DNA of 64,000 nt from contig NZ_LBMH01000008.1 in NCBI RefSeq assembly GCF_001005305.1, positions 62,001 to 126,000 of the forward strand. The letters run 5' to 3'. This stretch comes from Kordia zhangzhouensis (GTDB taxonomy: Bacteria; Bacteroidota; Bacteroidia; Flavobacteriales; Flavobacteriaceae). The notes under the pieces were generated by a model. It was not told the origin of the DNA and did not search any database. It worked only from the letters and a program-made list of their open reading frames with translations. Below are positions 8,923 through 18,710 of the stretch, in pieces (the first letter of the stretch is position 1; each line of letters begins with the position of its first letter). A program made the position numbers and the translations under genes.

Positions 8923-9738
8923 ATGTCATATAACTTACTAAAAGGAAAAAGAGGAATCATATTTGGTGCGTTAGATGAAAATTCTATCGCATGGAAAACT
9001 GCTGAACGTGTTCACGAAGAAGGAGGAACATTTGTATTAACCAATGCTCCAATAGCGATGCGTATGGGAAAAATAAATGAGTTAGCTGAAAAAACAGGTT
9101 CTGAAATTATTCCTGCAGACGCAACAAATTTAGAAGATATCCAAAACTTAGTAGAAAAATCAATGGAGATTCTAGGAGGAAAGCTTGATTTTGTGTTACA
9201 CTCTATCGGAATGTCTGTAAATGTTCGAAAAGGAAGACACTATACCGACTTGAACTATGATTGGATGACTAAAGGTTGGGATGTTTCTGCAGTTTCTTTT
9301 CATAAAGTAATGCAAACTTTGTACAAAGCTGATGCAATGAACGAGTGGGGAAGCATTGTAGCACTTACTTACATGGCGGCGCAACGTACGTTTCCAGATT
9401 ACAATGATATGGCAGACAACAAGTCGTATTTAGAATCTATCGCACGTAGTTTTGGATATTTCTTTGGAAAAGACAAAAAAGTACGTGTAAATACAATTTC
9501 ACAATCACCAACACCAACTACTGCAGGACAAGGAGTAAAAGGTTTTGACGGATTTATTTCGTATGCAGAAAAAATGTCTCCTTTAGGAAATGCTACTGCA
9601 ATGGACTGCGCTAATTATACGGTTAGTTTATTTTCTGATTTAACACGAAGAGTAACCATGCAAAATCTATACAATGACGGAGGATTTTCAAATACAGGTG
9701 TGAGTCAGGAAGTGATTGAGCGATTTACTGAAGAATAA
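8923..9738 (+). CDS. fabI: Enoyl-ACP reductase (NADH) FabI
   Basis: FabI reduces trans-2-enoyl-ACP in the last step of each fatty-acid elongation cycle. The 271-residue SDR-fold protein has the FabI-type nucleotide loop GALDENSIAWK near residue 17, LDFVLHSIGMS near 88, and the catalytic Tyr-x6-Lys in PDYNDMADNKSYLES (the FabI spacing, unlike the Tyr-x3-Lys of classical SDRs). The stretch RVNTISQSPTPT followed by GFDGFISY is the substrate-loop region. It has its own promoter and terminator, so it is probably transcribed alone. Confidence 0.94.
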   Translation: MSYNLLKGKRGIIFGALDENSIAWKTAERVHEEGGTFVLTNAPIAMRMGKINELAEKTGSEIIPADATNLEDIQNLVEKSMEILGGKLDFVLHSIGMSVNVRKGRHYTDLNYDWMTKGWDVSAVSFHKVMQTLYKADAMNEWGSIVALTYMAAQRTFPDYNDMADNKSYLESIARSFGYFFGKDKKVRVNTISQSPTPTTAGQGVKGFDGFISYAEKMSPLGNATAMDCANYTVSLFSDLTRRVTMQNLYNDGGFSNTGVSQEVIERFTEE

Positions 9739-9763
9739 CATTTATACAAATCATATTTATACG

Positions 9764-9794
9764 ATGCCTTTACAATTTGTAAAGGCATTTTTTT
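9764..9794 (+). terminator. Intrinsic terminator of fabI
   Basis: An 11-bp perfect stem (ATGCCTTTACA, 9764-9774, with 9778-9788), a 3-nt loop and a T run to 9794. Confidence 0.85.
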
Positions 9795-9943
9795 ATGGTA
9801 GTTGGTGTGACATAGCGAAGAATTCACCCAAAAACTGAAAACTAATTGTAGTTCATAGATGTACGTGCGTTAAATATTTGTTAAATAAAAGTTGTTTTAA
9901 TAGATTAGTTGTCTCGAATTCAACTATTAATTCCCGACATCCT

Positions 9944-11668
9944 ATGAAGAAACAACTACACTTTTCTTTACTTATTGCATGTGCTTCACTTTCGTTAAAT
10001 GCGCAAATTTACTATCAAAATCAAGCAACGACACTTGGAGTTGGAGATTACAGTGGAACTATTTTCTTAGGAAGCGGAATTTCTTTTTGCGACTATAATG
10101 ATGATGGTTGGGATGATATTACTATTGGAACGCAAAGTGGAGATCCTATAAAAATGTATAAAAATAATGGAGATGGAACGTTTTCGCTAGATACTTCTTT
10201 GGGAATCAACAATACCCGTCAACAAAAACAAGTCATTTGGGTTGATTTTGACAATGATGGAGATAAAGATTTATATGTATCTTCCAATGCAGACGGAAGC
10301 CGTTTATATAGAAATGACACAGGAACGCTGGTAGATGTTACGGCTACCAGTGGTTTACCAACTGTTGCGCAAGATAATTCTGGTGCTTCTTGGGGTGATT
10401 ATAATAATGATGGAAATTTGGATGTATTCCTCTGTAACCGAGAGATTAGTTCTCCTCAATCCAACTATTTATACAGAAATAATGGAGATGGTACTTTTAC
10501 AAATGTAAGCGTCGCAGCAGGGATTGATCCAGGAAGTCATTTTTCTTTTTGTGCTGCATTTTTTGATTACAATAATGATGGCTGGCAGGATATTTATATG
10601 GCAAATGACAAAACCAATACCACAAATATCTTATATAAAAATAATGGAGATGGTACATTTACAGATGTGAGTGAGCAATCGGGAACCAACCTAGCCATTG
10701 ATGCAATGTCTGTAACTATTGGCGATTTTGATAGTGATACTTGGTTTGACATATACGTTACTAATGGAATACAAGGAAACTACTTCTTGCGAAACAATGG
10801 TGATGGGACATTCACAAACATTGCATTGAGCACAGGAACTATTTTTGGAGGTGTAGCGTGGGGAGCCGTTTTTCTAGATGCCGACAATGATAGTGAATTA
10901 GATTTATACGTTAGTGGTTCTCTTGATGGTTCTGTACCAGGGATTCCTTCTGCTGCCTTTTACAAAAATAATGGCGATGGCACTTTTAGCTCGCCTACAA
11001 CGACAGGATTTCAAGGAGATACTCGCGAAAGTTATTCAAATGCAATTGGAGATACGGACAACGATGGTTTTCCTGAGATAATTGTGAGTAACTCTGCAAA
11101 TGATGATATCTTCTTGTGGAAAAATCAAACTGTGACAACCAATAACTGGCTAAAAGTAGATCTAGAAGGAACTATAAGTAATAAACAAGGTGTAGGAGCT
11201 TTGATAGAGTTGAGTAGTGGAGGTACTTCTCAATATCGCTACACAATATGTGGAGAAGGATATATAGCTCAAAATTCAAGTACCGAATTTTTTGGAATAG
11301 GAACAAATACCACTATTGATTATGTAAAAGTGACATGGCTTGGAGGAGCACAAGATATTGTATATAACGTAACGCCAAACCAAAGGTTGCATATTACAGA
11401 AGGGAGTAATCCACTTGCTGTTGATGAGTTTGAATCGGTTGCTGAAATTCAGTTGTATCCTAACCCAAGTCAGGGAGATATCTGGTTAAAATCTACGTAT
11501 AATTATGATTACAAATACTTTATTTTTGACAGTAAAGGGGTACAAGTACAAGAGGGGATAATTAATAGCAAAAAAGCTATCCAAATCTCACATCTTGCAT
11601 CAGGTTATTATATGGTTAAAATTTTAGGAGAAAAGACCGTATTTAATAAAAAAATAATGTTAAAATAA
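9944..11668 (+). CDS. FG-GAP/VCBS repeat protein with ASPIC/UnbV domain and T9SS tail
   Basis: The start is placed at MKKQLHF, because the 22 codons before it precede the signal peptide. The protein has 574 residues: a signal peptide ending LNAQ, then FG-GAP/VCBS repeats with Ca-binding loops such as DYNDDGWDD, DFDNDGDKDL, DYNNDGNLDV and DYNNDGWQDI forming a beta-propeller (about 30-395), then an ASPIC/UnbV domain (NNWLKVDLEGTIS through FFGIGTNTTIDYVKVTWLGG), and a C-terminal T9SS type A sorting domain (IQLYPNPSQGDIWLK to the end). It should be exported by T9SS and placed on or outside the cell. No catalytic domain is visible. A decayed relative lies at 52718-53309. Confidence 0.88.
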   Translation: MKKQLHFSLLIACASLSLNAQIYYQNQATTLGVGDYSGTIFLGSGISFCDYNDDGWDDITIGTQSGDPIKMYKNNGDGTFSLDTSLGINNTRQQKQVIWVDFDNDGDKDLYVSSNADGSRLYRNDTGTLVDVTATSGLPTVAQDNSGASWGDYNNDGNLDVFLCNREISSPQSNYLYRNNGDGTFTNVSVAAGIDPGSHFSFCAAFFDYNNDGWQDIYMANDKTNTTNILYKNNGDGTFTDVSEQSGTNLAIDAMSVTIGDFDSDTWFDIYVTNGIQGNYFLRNNGDGTFTNIALSTGTIFGGVAWGAVFLDADNDSELDLYVSGSLDGSVPGIPSAAFYKNNGDGTFSSPTTTGFQGDTRESYSNAIGDTDNDGFPEIIVSNSANDDIFLWKNQTVTTNNWLKVDLEGTISNKQGVGALIELSSGGTSQYRYTICGEGYIAQNSSTEFFGIGTNTTIDYVKVTWLGGAQDIVYNVTPNQRLHITEGSNPLAVDEFESVAEIQLYPNPSQGDIWLKSTYNYDYKYFIFDSKGVQVQEGIINSKKAIQISHLASGYYMVKILGEKTVFNKKIMLK

Positions 11669-11813
11669 TGTAAAAATAAAATGTAGGAAATATCATTTTT
11701 TATGTATTTTATCGACAAAATGCATTCTTTCATCGATATTAACATGTTTGATTCAAAAAAAATGTGGTAATTTCTACTGATATTCAACTAACTAACAAAA
11801 ATCAAACTTTTTT

Positions 11814-14414
11814 ATGAAAAAAATTACACTAAAACTTTTTGTATTAATGTTTCTGTTAGGTACTTCTTTTAGTATCTCACAAACATTAAATCAACCAGCC
11901 AATTGGCCTAATGCCGCTTGGTCACTTTCCGGTACATATACTGCTGGAGGATTACTCGGTGATCCTACTACTACTGGAGCTAGTTTCATCTTTGATGATG
12001 ATGCAGCAGGAAACGGTTCATCAGACAACATCATAGCTACGTCACCAGTAATTGATTTGACAGCTGCTAGTGGAGCAGGTGAAACTTGGATTACGGTAAG
12101 CGGTAACTTTACGTATTATCCATTAGGAGGAGACGTATTAGCTGTTGAAGTATATGATGCAGATGCAATGACTTGGTCTCAATTACAAGTTTTCTCTGGA
12201 AATACTACAACGGTAGCAGATTATCAAAACTGTACAATTTCAGAAGCATACACTTCATCAGTACTTGATATTTCTGGATTTACTGCTACGCAATTATCAG
12301 GCTTCCAATACCGTGTTTCATACAATGACCAAGGAGGATGGCAATATGGTTGGTGTGTAGAGTCACCAACAATTACGTCTGCAGCTCCACCATCATGTAT
12401 TGATCCTTCTATGTTAACAGCTTCTAATATTACAGACACTGCGGCAGATTTAGGATGGACAGAAGGTGGAACAGCAATGGCTTGGGATGTTGAAATTGTA
12501 ACTAATGGAACTCCTCCTACAGGAACACCAACGGCTTCTACAGCGATGAACCCTTATCCAGCTACAGGTCTTACTGCACAAACTGCATATGATTTTTATG
12601 TAAGAGCAGATTGCGGACCAGGAGGAACTTCTAACTGGGTTGGACCTTTTACATTTACAACAGCTTGTGCGCCAATTAACGCACCTTACACAGAAGATTT
12701 TGAAACTTTTACAACATCAACTTCTGCTTTTACCTCTCAAAATTGTTGGACAGCAACAAATTCACCATCTTATTTTTGGGAATCTGCGCCAGGAACTGAT
12801 ACAGGTTCAGGAGGAACTGGGCCAGATCCAACAATTACTACAGGAAACTATTTTTATATAGAAGCTTCTGGATCAGCAGCAGGAAATGTAGCAGAATTAT
12901 TATCGCCTTTAGTTGATTTAACTCCATTAACAGCACCTTCATTAACATTTAATTATCACATGTTCGGTGGACAAATAGGAACTTTAGATGTTCTTGTAAA
13001 CGGAACTACCAATGTTTGGACATTATCAGGACAGCAACAAGCATCAGCTACAACACCATGGGAATTAGCAGTGGTAGATTTATCAGCGTATGCTGGTCAG
13101 CAAATTACAGTAACTTTCAGAGGAACTGGAGTTGGTAGTTTTGAAGGAGATATCTCTATTGATAATGTCGTATTTGATGAATTACCTGCTTGTCCTACGC
13201 CTAATGCTTTAACAGCTTCTAATATTACAGATGCTACGGCAGATTTAGGATGGACAGAGAATGGAACAGCAACAGCTTGGGATATTGAAATCGTAGATAT
13301 TACGGGAGGTGGAATGGCAACAGGAACACCAACTGCTTCAGGAGTAACTAATCCTTACACTGCTACGGGACTTACACAAAATAACGATTATTGCTTTTAT
13401 GTAAGAGCTGATTGTGGTGGAGGAACATTTTCTTCATGGGCTGGACCTTTCTGCTTTACAACATTAGAAACATGTCCAACACCATCAGCATTAACGGCTA
13501 CTAATATCATGGAAACTTCTGCAGATTTAGGGTGGACAGAAAATGGAGCAGCTACTAGTTGGAATATTGAGCTTGTTGACGTAACTGCTGGAGGTACTGC
13601 AACAGGAACACCAACAGCTTCTGGAGTAATGACTAATCCTTATAATGCAACGGGACTTGTAGGAGACAATAGCTATCAATTCTATGTGCAGGCAGATTGC
13701 GGTGTAGATGGAACTTCTGCGTGGGCAGGACCATTTTCATTCAGTACTCCGTATGTAGCAGTTCCGCCAGATTGTACTAATGGTATCTTCTTAGATTCTG
13801 GAGGAAACTCAGGAAACTACTCAAGTAATGAGAATATTACATATACTATTTGTCCAGATATGGCAGGAGACGCTGTAAACGTTGAGTTCACATTTTTCTC
13901 TACTGAAAATAATGGAGCAACTGCATGTTACGATGGATTGACTATCTACGACGGACCAGATAATACAGCACCAACAATTGATCCAGCTGGTGGTGGAACA
14001 ATATGGTGTTTTGATAGAAATGATACACCAGCAGCAGGTACAGGAGATTTACAAGGAATGACAATCGTTTCTTCTGATCCTTCAGGATGTTTAACATTCG
14101 TATTTACTTCAGATGGATCTGTTGTTAGACCAGGATGGTCTGCTAATGTAACTTGTGCACCGTTATCAGTTGAATCTGCTGAAGCTAGAGGTTTCTTACA
14201 CTATGTTAACAAATCTAATAATAGCTTTGTTGTAATGGCTCAAACAAATATTAACTCAATTGAAGTATATAATTTGATGGGACAAGTAATAGGAACTGCT
14301 AATCCTAATGATACTTCTGGAGAAGCTTATTTAGGAGCTGCTAAAAACGGCGTATATTTTGCAAGAGTAACATTAGAAAATGGAAGAACTTCAATCGTGA
14401 AATTCGCAAAATAA
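11814..14414 (+). CDS. Fibronectin type III / CUB-like T9SS cargo protein
   Basis: An 866-residue secreted protein: signal peptide ending SFSISQ, an N-terminal beta-sandwich (about 25-195), three fibronectin type III modules each opening with ALTASNIT-like sequence (about 195-285, 462-550 and 555-645), a MAM-like lectin-fold segment between the first and second (about 290-455), a CUB-like domain (about 652-785, with the typical CYDGLTIYDGPD) and a C-terminal T9SS tail (SIEVYNLMGQVIG to FAK). Such proteins act as adhesins or surface enzymes' binding parts; no catalytic motif is present. It has its own terminator. Confidence 0.85.
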   Translation: MKKITLKLFVLMFLLGTSFSISQTLNQPANWPNAAWSLSGTYTAGGLLGDPTTTGASFIFDDDAAGNGSSDNIIATSPVIDLTAASGAGETWITVSGNFTYYPLGGDVLAVEVYDADAMTWSQLQVFSGNTTTVADYQNCTISEAYTSSVLDISGFTATQLSGFQYRVSYNDQGGWQYGWCVESPTITSAAPPSCIDPSMLTASNITDTAADLGWTEGGTAMAWDVEIVTNGTPPTGTPTASTAMNPYPATGLTAQTAYDFYVRADCGPGGTSNWVGPFTFTTACAPINAPYTEDFETFTTSTSAFTSQNCWTATNSPSYFWESAPGTDTGSGGTGPDPTITTGNYFYIEASGSAAGNVAELLSPLVDLTPLTAPSLTFNYHMFGGQIGTLDVLVNGTTNVWTLSGQQQASATTPWELAVVDLSAYAGQQITVTFRGTGVGSFEGDISIDNVVFDELPACPTPNALTASNITDATADLGWTENGTATAWDIEIVDITGGGMATGTPTASGVTNPYTATGLTQNNDYCFYVRADCGGGTFSSWAGPFCFTTLETCPTPSALTATNIMETSADLGWTENGAATSWNIELVDVTAGGTATGTPTASGVMTNPYNATGLVGDNSYQFYVQADCGVDGTSAWAGPFSFSTPYVAVPPDCTNGIFLDSGGNSGNYSSNENITYTICPDMAGDAVNVEFTFFSTENNGATACYDGLTIYDGPDNTAPTIDPAGGGTIWCFDRNDTPAAGTGDLQGMTIVSSDPSGCLTFVFTSDGSVVRPGWSANVTCAPLSVESAEARGFLHYVNKSNNSFVVMAQTNINSIEVYNLMGQVIGTANPNDTSGEAYLGAAKNGVYFARVTLENGRTSIVKFAK
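12414..13573 (+). repeat. Three near-identical fibronectin-module repeats inside one gene
   Basis: The segments 12414-12496, 13209-13291 and 13491-13573 all begin TTAACRGCTWCTAATAT and continue through GGATGGACAGA (GGGTGGACAGA in the third). The first two differ at only a few bases over about 80 bp. This points to recent duplication or gene conversion between fibronectin modules. Confidence 0.8.
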
Positions 14415-14437
14415 TTTATAAAATTATTCATTATATT

Positions 14438-14469
14438 AAAAAGCTGTTCCATAGTGAACAGCTTTTTTT
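14438..14469 (+). terminator. Intrinsic terminator of the 866-residue cargo gene
   Basis: A 12-bp stem (AAAAAGCTGTTC 14438-14449 with 14456-14467), a 6-nt loop and a T run through 14469. Confidence 0.85.
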
Positions 14470-14476
14470 GTTTAGT

Positions 14477-14484
14477 TATATTTG
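14477..14484 (+). promoter_or_regulatory. -7 element directly before the glycosyltransferase
   Basis: TATATTTG ends 4 bp before the ATG at 14489 and begins 7 bp after the preceding terminator. Transcription would start at or next to the start codon, so the mRNA is probably leaderless. Confidence 0.6.
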
Positions 14485-14488
14485 CGAT

Positions 14489-15496
14489 ATGCAAATTAAT
14501 TTTTCCATAATAGTTCCAGTATATAACAGACCTGATGAGGTCGACGAACTTTTAGCGAGTATATCCAAACAGACATTTCCTGGTAATGTTGAAGTTGTTG
14601 TTGTAGAAGATGGTTCTACGCTACCAGCGAGAGACGTAGTTGCTTCATATCAACAAAAGCTAAATATAAGTTATTATTTCAAAGAAAATACTGGTCCTGG
14701 TGACTCTCGTAATTATGGTATGCAAAGAGCTAAAGGGAATTATTATTTAATTTTTGATTCAGATTGCATATTACCTCCTCAATATTTGGCAGAAGTCTAT
14801 AAGGCACTAGAAAAAGAGTATGTGGACTGTTTTGGAGGACCAGATGCAGCACATAACTCATTCACTGACATTCAAAAAGCAATCAGTTATGCAATGACTG
14901 CTTTTTTGACAACGGGCGGTATTCGTGGTAAAAAAGGAGCTGTTGATAAATTTCAACCAAGAAGTTTTAACATGGGAATTTCTCAAAAAGCCTTTGAAAA
15001 AACAGGTGGCTTTGGACAAATTCACCCAGGAGAAGATCCTGATCTAACCATTAGAATTTGGAAAGCAGGATTTGAAACAAAACTAATTCCACAAGCTTTT
15101 GTATATCATAAAAGACGTATTTCTTGGGAAAAATTTCATCTGCAAGTACGTAAATTTGGAATGGTGCGACCTATCTTAAATACGTGGCATCCACATACCG
15201 CTAAGATTACATATTGGTTTCCCACATTATTTTGTTTTGGGTTACTTATTTCTGTACTAGGAAGTTTATTCTTCCATTTTCATTGGTTTTTAATTGGATA
15301 TGCTGTATATTTTATACTCATCGTATTGGATGCTTTACGTGTAACAAAAAGTATAAAAATAGCTTTCTTGTCACTTATCGCAGTTTGTATACAATTTTAC
15401 GGATACGGTTTAGGTTTCTTGAAGTCAACCATAGCAGTAAAAGTGTTCAAACAAGATCCTCAAAAACGATTTCCTAAACTATTTTTTAAAAAATAG
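14489..15496 (+). CDS. Family 2 glycosyltransferase with C-terminal membrane segments
   Basis: The start is placed at MQINFSIIVPVYNRP, since the longer frame from 14468 runs through the promoter. The 335-residue protein has the GT-A nucleotide-sugar fold: VPVYNRPDEV near residue 9, VVVEDGST at 37-44, DSDC at 90-93 as the metal-binding DxD equivalent, and the acceptor motif PGEDPDLTIRIWKAG near 180. Two or three hydrophobic segments at about 235-315 anchor it to the inner membrane. The sugar and acceptor cannot be read from sequence. The next gene (YbbR) begins 3 bp after its stop, so they are cotranscribed. Confidence 0.85.
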   Translation: MQINFSIIVPVYNRPDEVDELLASISKQTFPGNVEVVVVEDGSTLPARDVVASYQQKLNISYYFKENTGPGDSRNYGMQRAKGNYYLIFDSDCILPPQYLAEVYKALEKEYVDCFGGPDAAHNSFTDIQKAISYAMTAFLTTGGIRGKKGAVDKFQPRSFNMGISQKAFEKTGGFGQIHPGEDPDLTIRIWKAGFETKLIPQAFVYHKRRISWEKFHLQVRKFGMVRPILNTWHPHTAKITYWFPTLFCFGLLISVLGSLFFHFHWFLIGYAVYFILIVLDALRVTKSIKIAFLSLIAVCIQFYGYGLGFLKSTIAVKVFKQDPQKRFPKLFFKK

Positions 15497-15499
15497 CCA

Positions 15500-16462
15500 A
15501 TGTCAAAAGGAGCACTACATTCAATCTCTGTATTATTAAAAAGGCGAAAAATCAATGTATTTTTAGTCTTTTTCTTAATCTCTTTCATTGTGTGGACATT
15601 AGTGAAGTTATCTAATATATATACGGACACAATCACGATGAAGGTAGCTTATACGAATCTATCAGAGGATAAAATTTTATTAGGAAATCAACAAAATATG
15701 CTGCAAGCGCAAGTAAAAGCCAGCGGTTTCCGAATTTTGCGTCAAAAGTTATTTAAAAAAGAAATTGAAGTAGATCTTAAAAAGGTTTCTAAAACAAAAA
15801 CAGACGATATTTTTTATGTCTTATCTGACGCGGCTATAAATAAGCATCTATATCAAGGAGTTGAGATTTTGAGAGTTTCCCCAGACACTTTATATGTTAA
15901 ATTAGGAAAGAACGTAACCAAGCGAGTTCCTGTGGTACATCGTTTAAAAGTGCAATTTCAAAAAGGCTATAACTTATATGATTCTTTGCGAATTGAACCC
16001 GCATATATCAATGTATCAGGACCAGAAGATGTGATGGCGCAAATAGATACTATATATACGGAAAAAAAAATCATAAAAAATATTAGTTCTAATATAAAAG
16101 AGGAGCTAACATTATTGGAAAACGATTCTCTAGATCGTATTAGCTATGAACAATATCGGGTAAATGTAATCGCAAAAGTAGAAAAATTTACCGAAGGAAA
16201 ATTAACAGTTCCTTTGCGTGTTCGAAATTTGCCTAAAGGATATTCAATTAAACTGTTTCCAAACGAAGTTACGGTTACCTATACAGCCAATGTATCTGAT
16301 TTTAATGATATTACCGTTAACGATTTTGCAATTTTTTGTGATTACAAAAGCATAGAAAATACGGAAAACTCGTTTTTTATACCTCAATTAGAGAAAGTGC
16401 CTAAAAAGGTAAAATCGTATCGAGTTGAAAATCAAAAAATAAACTTTTTAATAAAAAAATGA
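15500..16462 (+). CDS. YbbR-like domain protein
   Basis: A 320-residue protein with one N-terminal membrane anchor (about 19-38, VFLVFFLISFIVWTLVKL) and a periplasmic region with YbbR-type beta repeats (for example PVVHRLKVQFQKGY then YINVSGPEDVMAQI near 180, and LTVPLRVRNLPKGY later). In Firmicutes, YbbR proteins (CdaR) regulate a diadenylate cyclase, but no cyclase of that type is next to this gene; in flavobacteria it is coupled to coaE instead. The stop overlaps the coaE start (ATGA). Its function here is unknown. Confidence 0.82.
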   Translation: MSKGALHSISVLLKRRKINVFLVFFLISFIVWTLVKLSNIYTDTITMKVAYTNLSEDKILLGNQQNMLQAQVKASGFRILRQKLFKKEIEVDLKKVSKTKTDDIFYVLSDAAINKHLYQGVEILRVSPDTLYVKLGKNVTKRVPVVHRLKVQFQKGYNLYDSLRIEPAYINVSGPEDVMAQIDTIYTEKKIIKNISSNIKEELTLLENDSLDRISYEQYRVNVIAKVEKFTEGKLTVPLRVRNLPKGYSIKLFPNEVTVTYTANVSDFNDITVNDFAIFCDYKSIENTENSFFIPQLEKVPKKVKSYRVENQKINFLIKK

Positions 16463-17052
16463 TAGTTGGACTTACAGGCGGGATTGGAAGTGGAAAAACA
16501 ACCATAGCAAAAATGTTTCATGAGCTAGGAGTTTCTATTTATATTGCTGACATTGAGGCAAAAAAACTGATGCATACTTCGCATGAACTTAAGCAAGAGT
16601 TGATCAAAGCTTTTGGTAAAGAAACATATATTGATGGAGAACTGAATCGAAGTTACCTATCCAATATCGTTTTCAATCAGCCTGAAAAATTACAACAAAT
16701 CAATTCGATTGTTCACCCGCGTGTCGGACAGCATTTTGAAGAGTGGTATCGAGAACATCATGCGGAAAATTACATAATCAAAGAAGTTGCGATTCTTTTT
16801 GAAAACGGATCGTATACGCAATGTGATAAAATTATTACGGTAGTAGCTCCATTAGAAAAACGTTTTGAACGCCTATTACAAAGAGATCATACCACCAAAG
16901 AAGCTATACAAAAACGGATGGATGCGCAATGGACAGACGAGAAAAAAATAGCTCTTTCAGATTATGTGATTCATAATGATGATCTGGAAAAAGCCAAAGA
17001 ACAAGTACTTAAAATACATGGAGAATTAACGCTCGCAAGTGAGAAAATTTGA
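16459..17052 (+). CDS. coaE: Dephospho-CoA kinase
   Basis: CoaE phosphorylates dephospho-CoA, the last step of CoA synthesis. The 197-residue P-loop protein has GLTGGIGSGKTT at residues 4-15, the DIEAKKLMHT region, HPRVGQHFEEW near 87 and the lid RLLQRDHTTKEAIQKRMDAQ, all typical of the family. It overlaps the YbbR gene by 4 bp (ATGA), so translation is probably coupled. With coaBC at 5026 the window holds both ends of the lower CoA pathway. Confidence 0.92.
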   Translation: MIVGLTGGIGSGKTTIAKMFHELGVSIYIADIEAKKLMHTSHELKQELIKAFGKETYIDGELNRSYLSNIVFNQPEKLQQINSIVHPRVGQHFEEWYREHHAENYIIKEVAILFENGSYTQCDKIITVVAPLEKRFERLLQRDHTTKEAIQKRMDAQWTDEKKIALSDYVIHNDDLEKAKEQVLKIHGELTLASEKI

Positions 17053-17124
17053 CGATACATACATATTTGTTAAGGTTTGGTTAAAAAGTTATTATAACCA
17101 AGATTATACGTTAATTTTGATTAA

Positions 17125-18705
17125 ATGAGTAAACGATTATTTATTGTCCTTGTCATTTTGATGAGTCTATCGCTCGTTGGAATTATTTTTGTTCAAGGAT
17201 ATTGGATTGCTTCCGCGGTAAAAGAGAAGCAGGAATCTTTTTCACTAAATGCTAATCAAATTCTGACCAATGTAGCAGAAAGAGTTGCAGATGCTGAAAA
17301 TCGTAGATATTACTTGAAATTTCAAAAACTGATTGATAGTGTAGGAGAGCCTAAAGATGTTCAAGTAACCAATATCTTTCAAATACAAAGTAGAGACGAT
17401 AAGAATAATGAAATAAGTATTTACACTAGAGGGATTATTGAAGAAGATTTTAATATTTTCCCTACGTTCATTGACAATACAACTGAAGACGACAGTACTT
17501 CTGTAAAAAACTACATGCGTTTTGAAACTCGTACGATTTATCGAGAAGATTTACTTGATAATACAGACTTTAAATTAACGCCTGTTCAAAAATTCAAAAA
17601 AGTCAATAACGTATCCAAAGTAATGTCAAAATATAATGACGTTATTAACGAACTAACTCGGCAATTGCCTATTCATCAACGTATATCAAATGATTTACTA
17701 GAATTTTTATTGCAAGCGTATTTAGATGAAATGCACTTGGAATTGGATTTTGAATTTGGCGTATATGATGACGGATTGGCAACAAAGATTAAGTCTGATG
17801 GATTTAAAATAGATAATGACGGAATGTACGATGTGCCACTCTTTGAAGAAGAAGATCGAAAAAGTGGCTATACGCTATTTGTGAGTTTTCCCAAAAAGAA
17901 TAAATACGTACTGTCATCTATTATGGGAATGGCTATTATGTCGATTGTTTTTACGTTAATTATTATCATCGCATATTCAAGTGCTTTATATCAGTTAATT
18001 AAGCAGAAACAGATATCTGAAATTAAAACAGATTTCATCAACAACATGACGCATGAGTTTAAAACACCGATAGCAACAATCAATTTAGCGTTAGATGCAG
18101 TAAAAAATCCAAAGATTATTGATGATAAGGAAAAAGTAAAACGCTATTTGGGAATGATTCGTGAAGAAAACAAACGTATGCATGCGCAAGTAGAAAACGT
18201 ATTACGTATTTCCAAATTAGAAAAAAATCAGTTGGAAATTAGTAAAGAAGCAATTGATGTGCACGATTTAATCGAAGATGCAATGTCACATATAGAATTG
18301 ATTGTAGAAGATCGAAAAGGATATGTAAAAACACATTTAGAAGCCGTTGGCTCAGAAGTGATGGCAAATGATACTCACTTTACCAATGTATTAGTCAATA
18401 TATTAGATAATGCTGTAAAATATACTGAAGGAGAACCTAAAATTGATATTTATACAGAAAATATAAAGAATCATATATTGATTAAAATAAAAGATCAAGG
18501 ACAAGGAATGTCCAAATCAGTACAAAAAAGAATATTTGAAAAATTTTATAGAGAACATACAGGTGACATACATAATGTTAAAGGTCACGGACTTGGTTTA
18601 GCTTACGTGAAGCGCATTGTAGACGATCACGAAGGTCACATTAGCGTGGAAAGTGAGAAAGGCAAAGGAAGTACATTCATTATCAAATTACCATTAATAT
18701 CGTAA
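17125..18705 (+). CDS. Two-component sensor histidine kinase
   Basis: A 526-residue kinase. It has two membrane segments (about 5-30 and 268-290) around a periplasmic sensor region of about 235 residues, then an HisKA domain with the phosphoacceptor His310 in NMTHEFKTPIATI, and an HATPase domain with N box LVNILDNAVKYTEG, G1 KDQGQGM, F box IFEKFYR and G2 GHGLGLAYVKRIV. No HAMP or PAS domain is obvious. It lies 5 bp before an OmpR-type regulator, so the two are partners. The pair resembles the RprX/RprY type of Bacteroides; the signal is unknown. Confidence 0.92.
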   Translation: MSKRLFIVLVILMSLSLVGIIFVQGYWIASAVKEKQESFSLNANQILTNVAERVADAENRRYYLKFQKLIDSVGEPKDVQVTNIFQIQSRDDKNNEISIYTRGIIEEDFNIFPTFIDNTTEDDSTSVKNYMRFETRTIYREDLLDNTDFKLTPVQKFKKVNNVSKVMSKYNDVINELTRQLPIHQRISNDLLEFLLQAYLDEMHLELDFEFGVYDDGLATKIKSDGFKIDNDGMYDVPLFEEEDRKSGYTLFVSFPKKNKYVLSSIMGMAIMSIVFTLIIIIAYSSALYQLIKQKQISEIKTDFINNMTHEFKTPIATINLALDAVKNPKIIDDKEKVKRYLGMIREENKRMHAQVENVLRISKLEKNQLEISKEAIDVHDLIEDAMSHIELIVEDRKGYVKTHLEAVGSEVMANDTHFTNVLVNILDNAVKYTEGEPKIDIYTENIKNHILIKIKDQGQGMSKSVQKRIFEKFYREHTGDIHNVKGHGLGLAYVKRIVDDHEGHISVESEKGKGSTFIIKLPLIS

Positions 18706-18710
18706 CTAAC

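Noticed and set aside
15500-16462. YbbR protein as regulator of a diadenylate cyclase (CdaR)
   Set aside because: No DisA_N-type cyclase gene is adjacent, so the functional link is not supported here.
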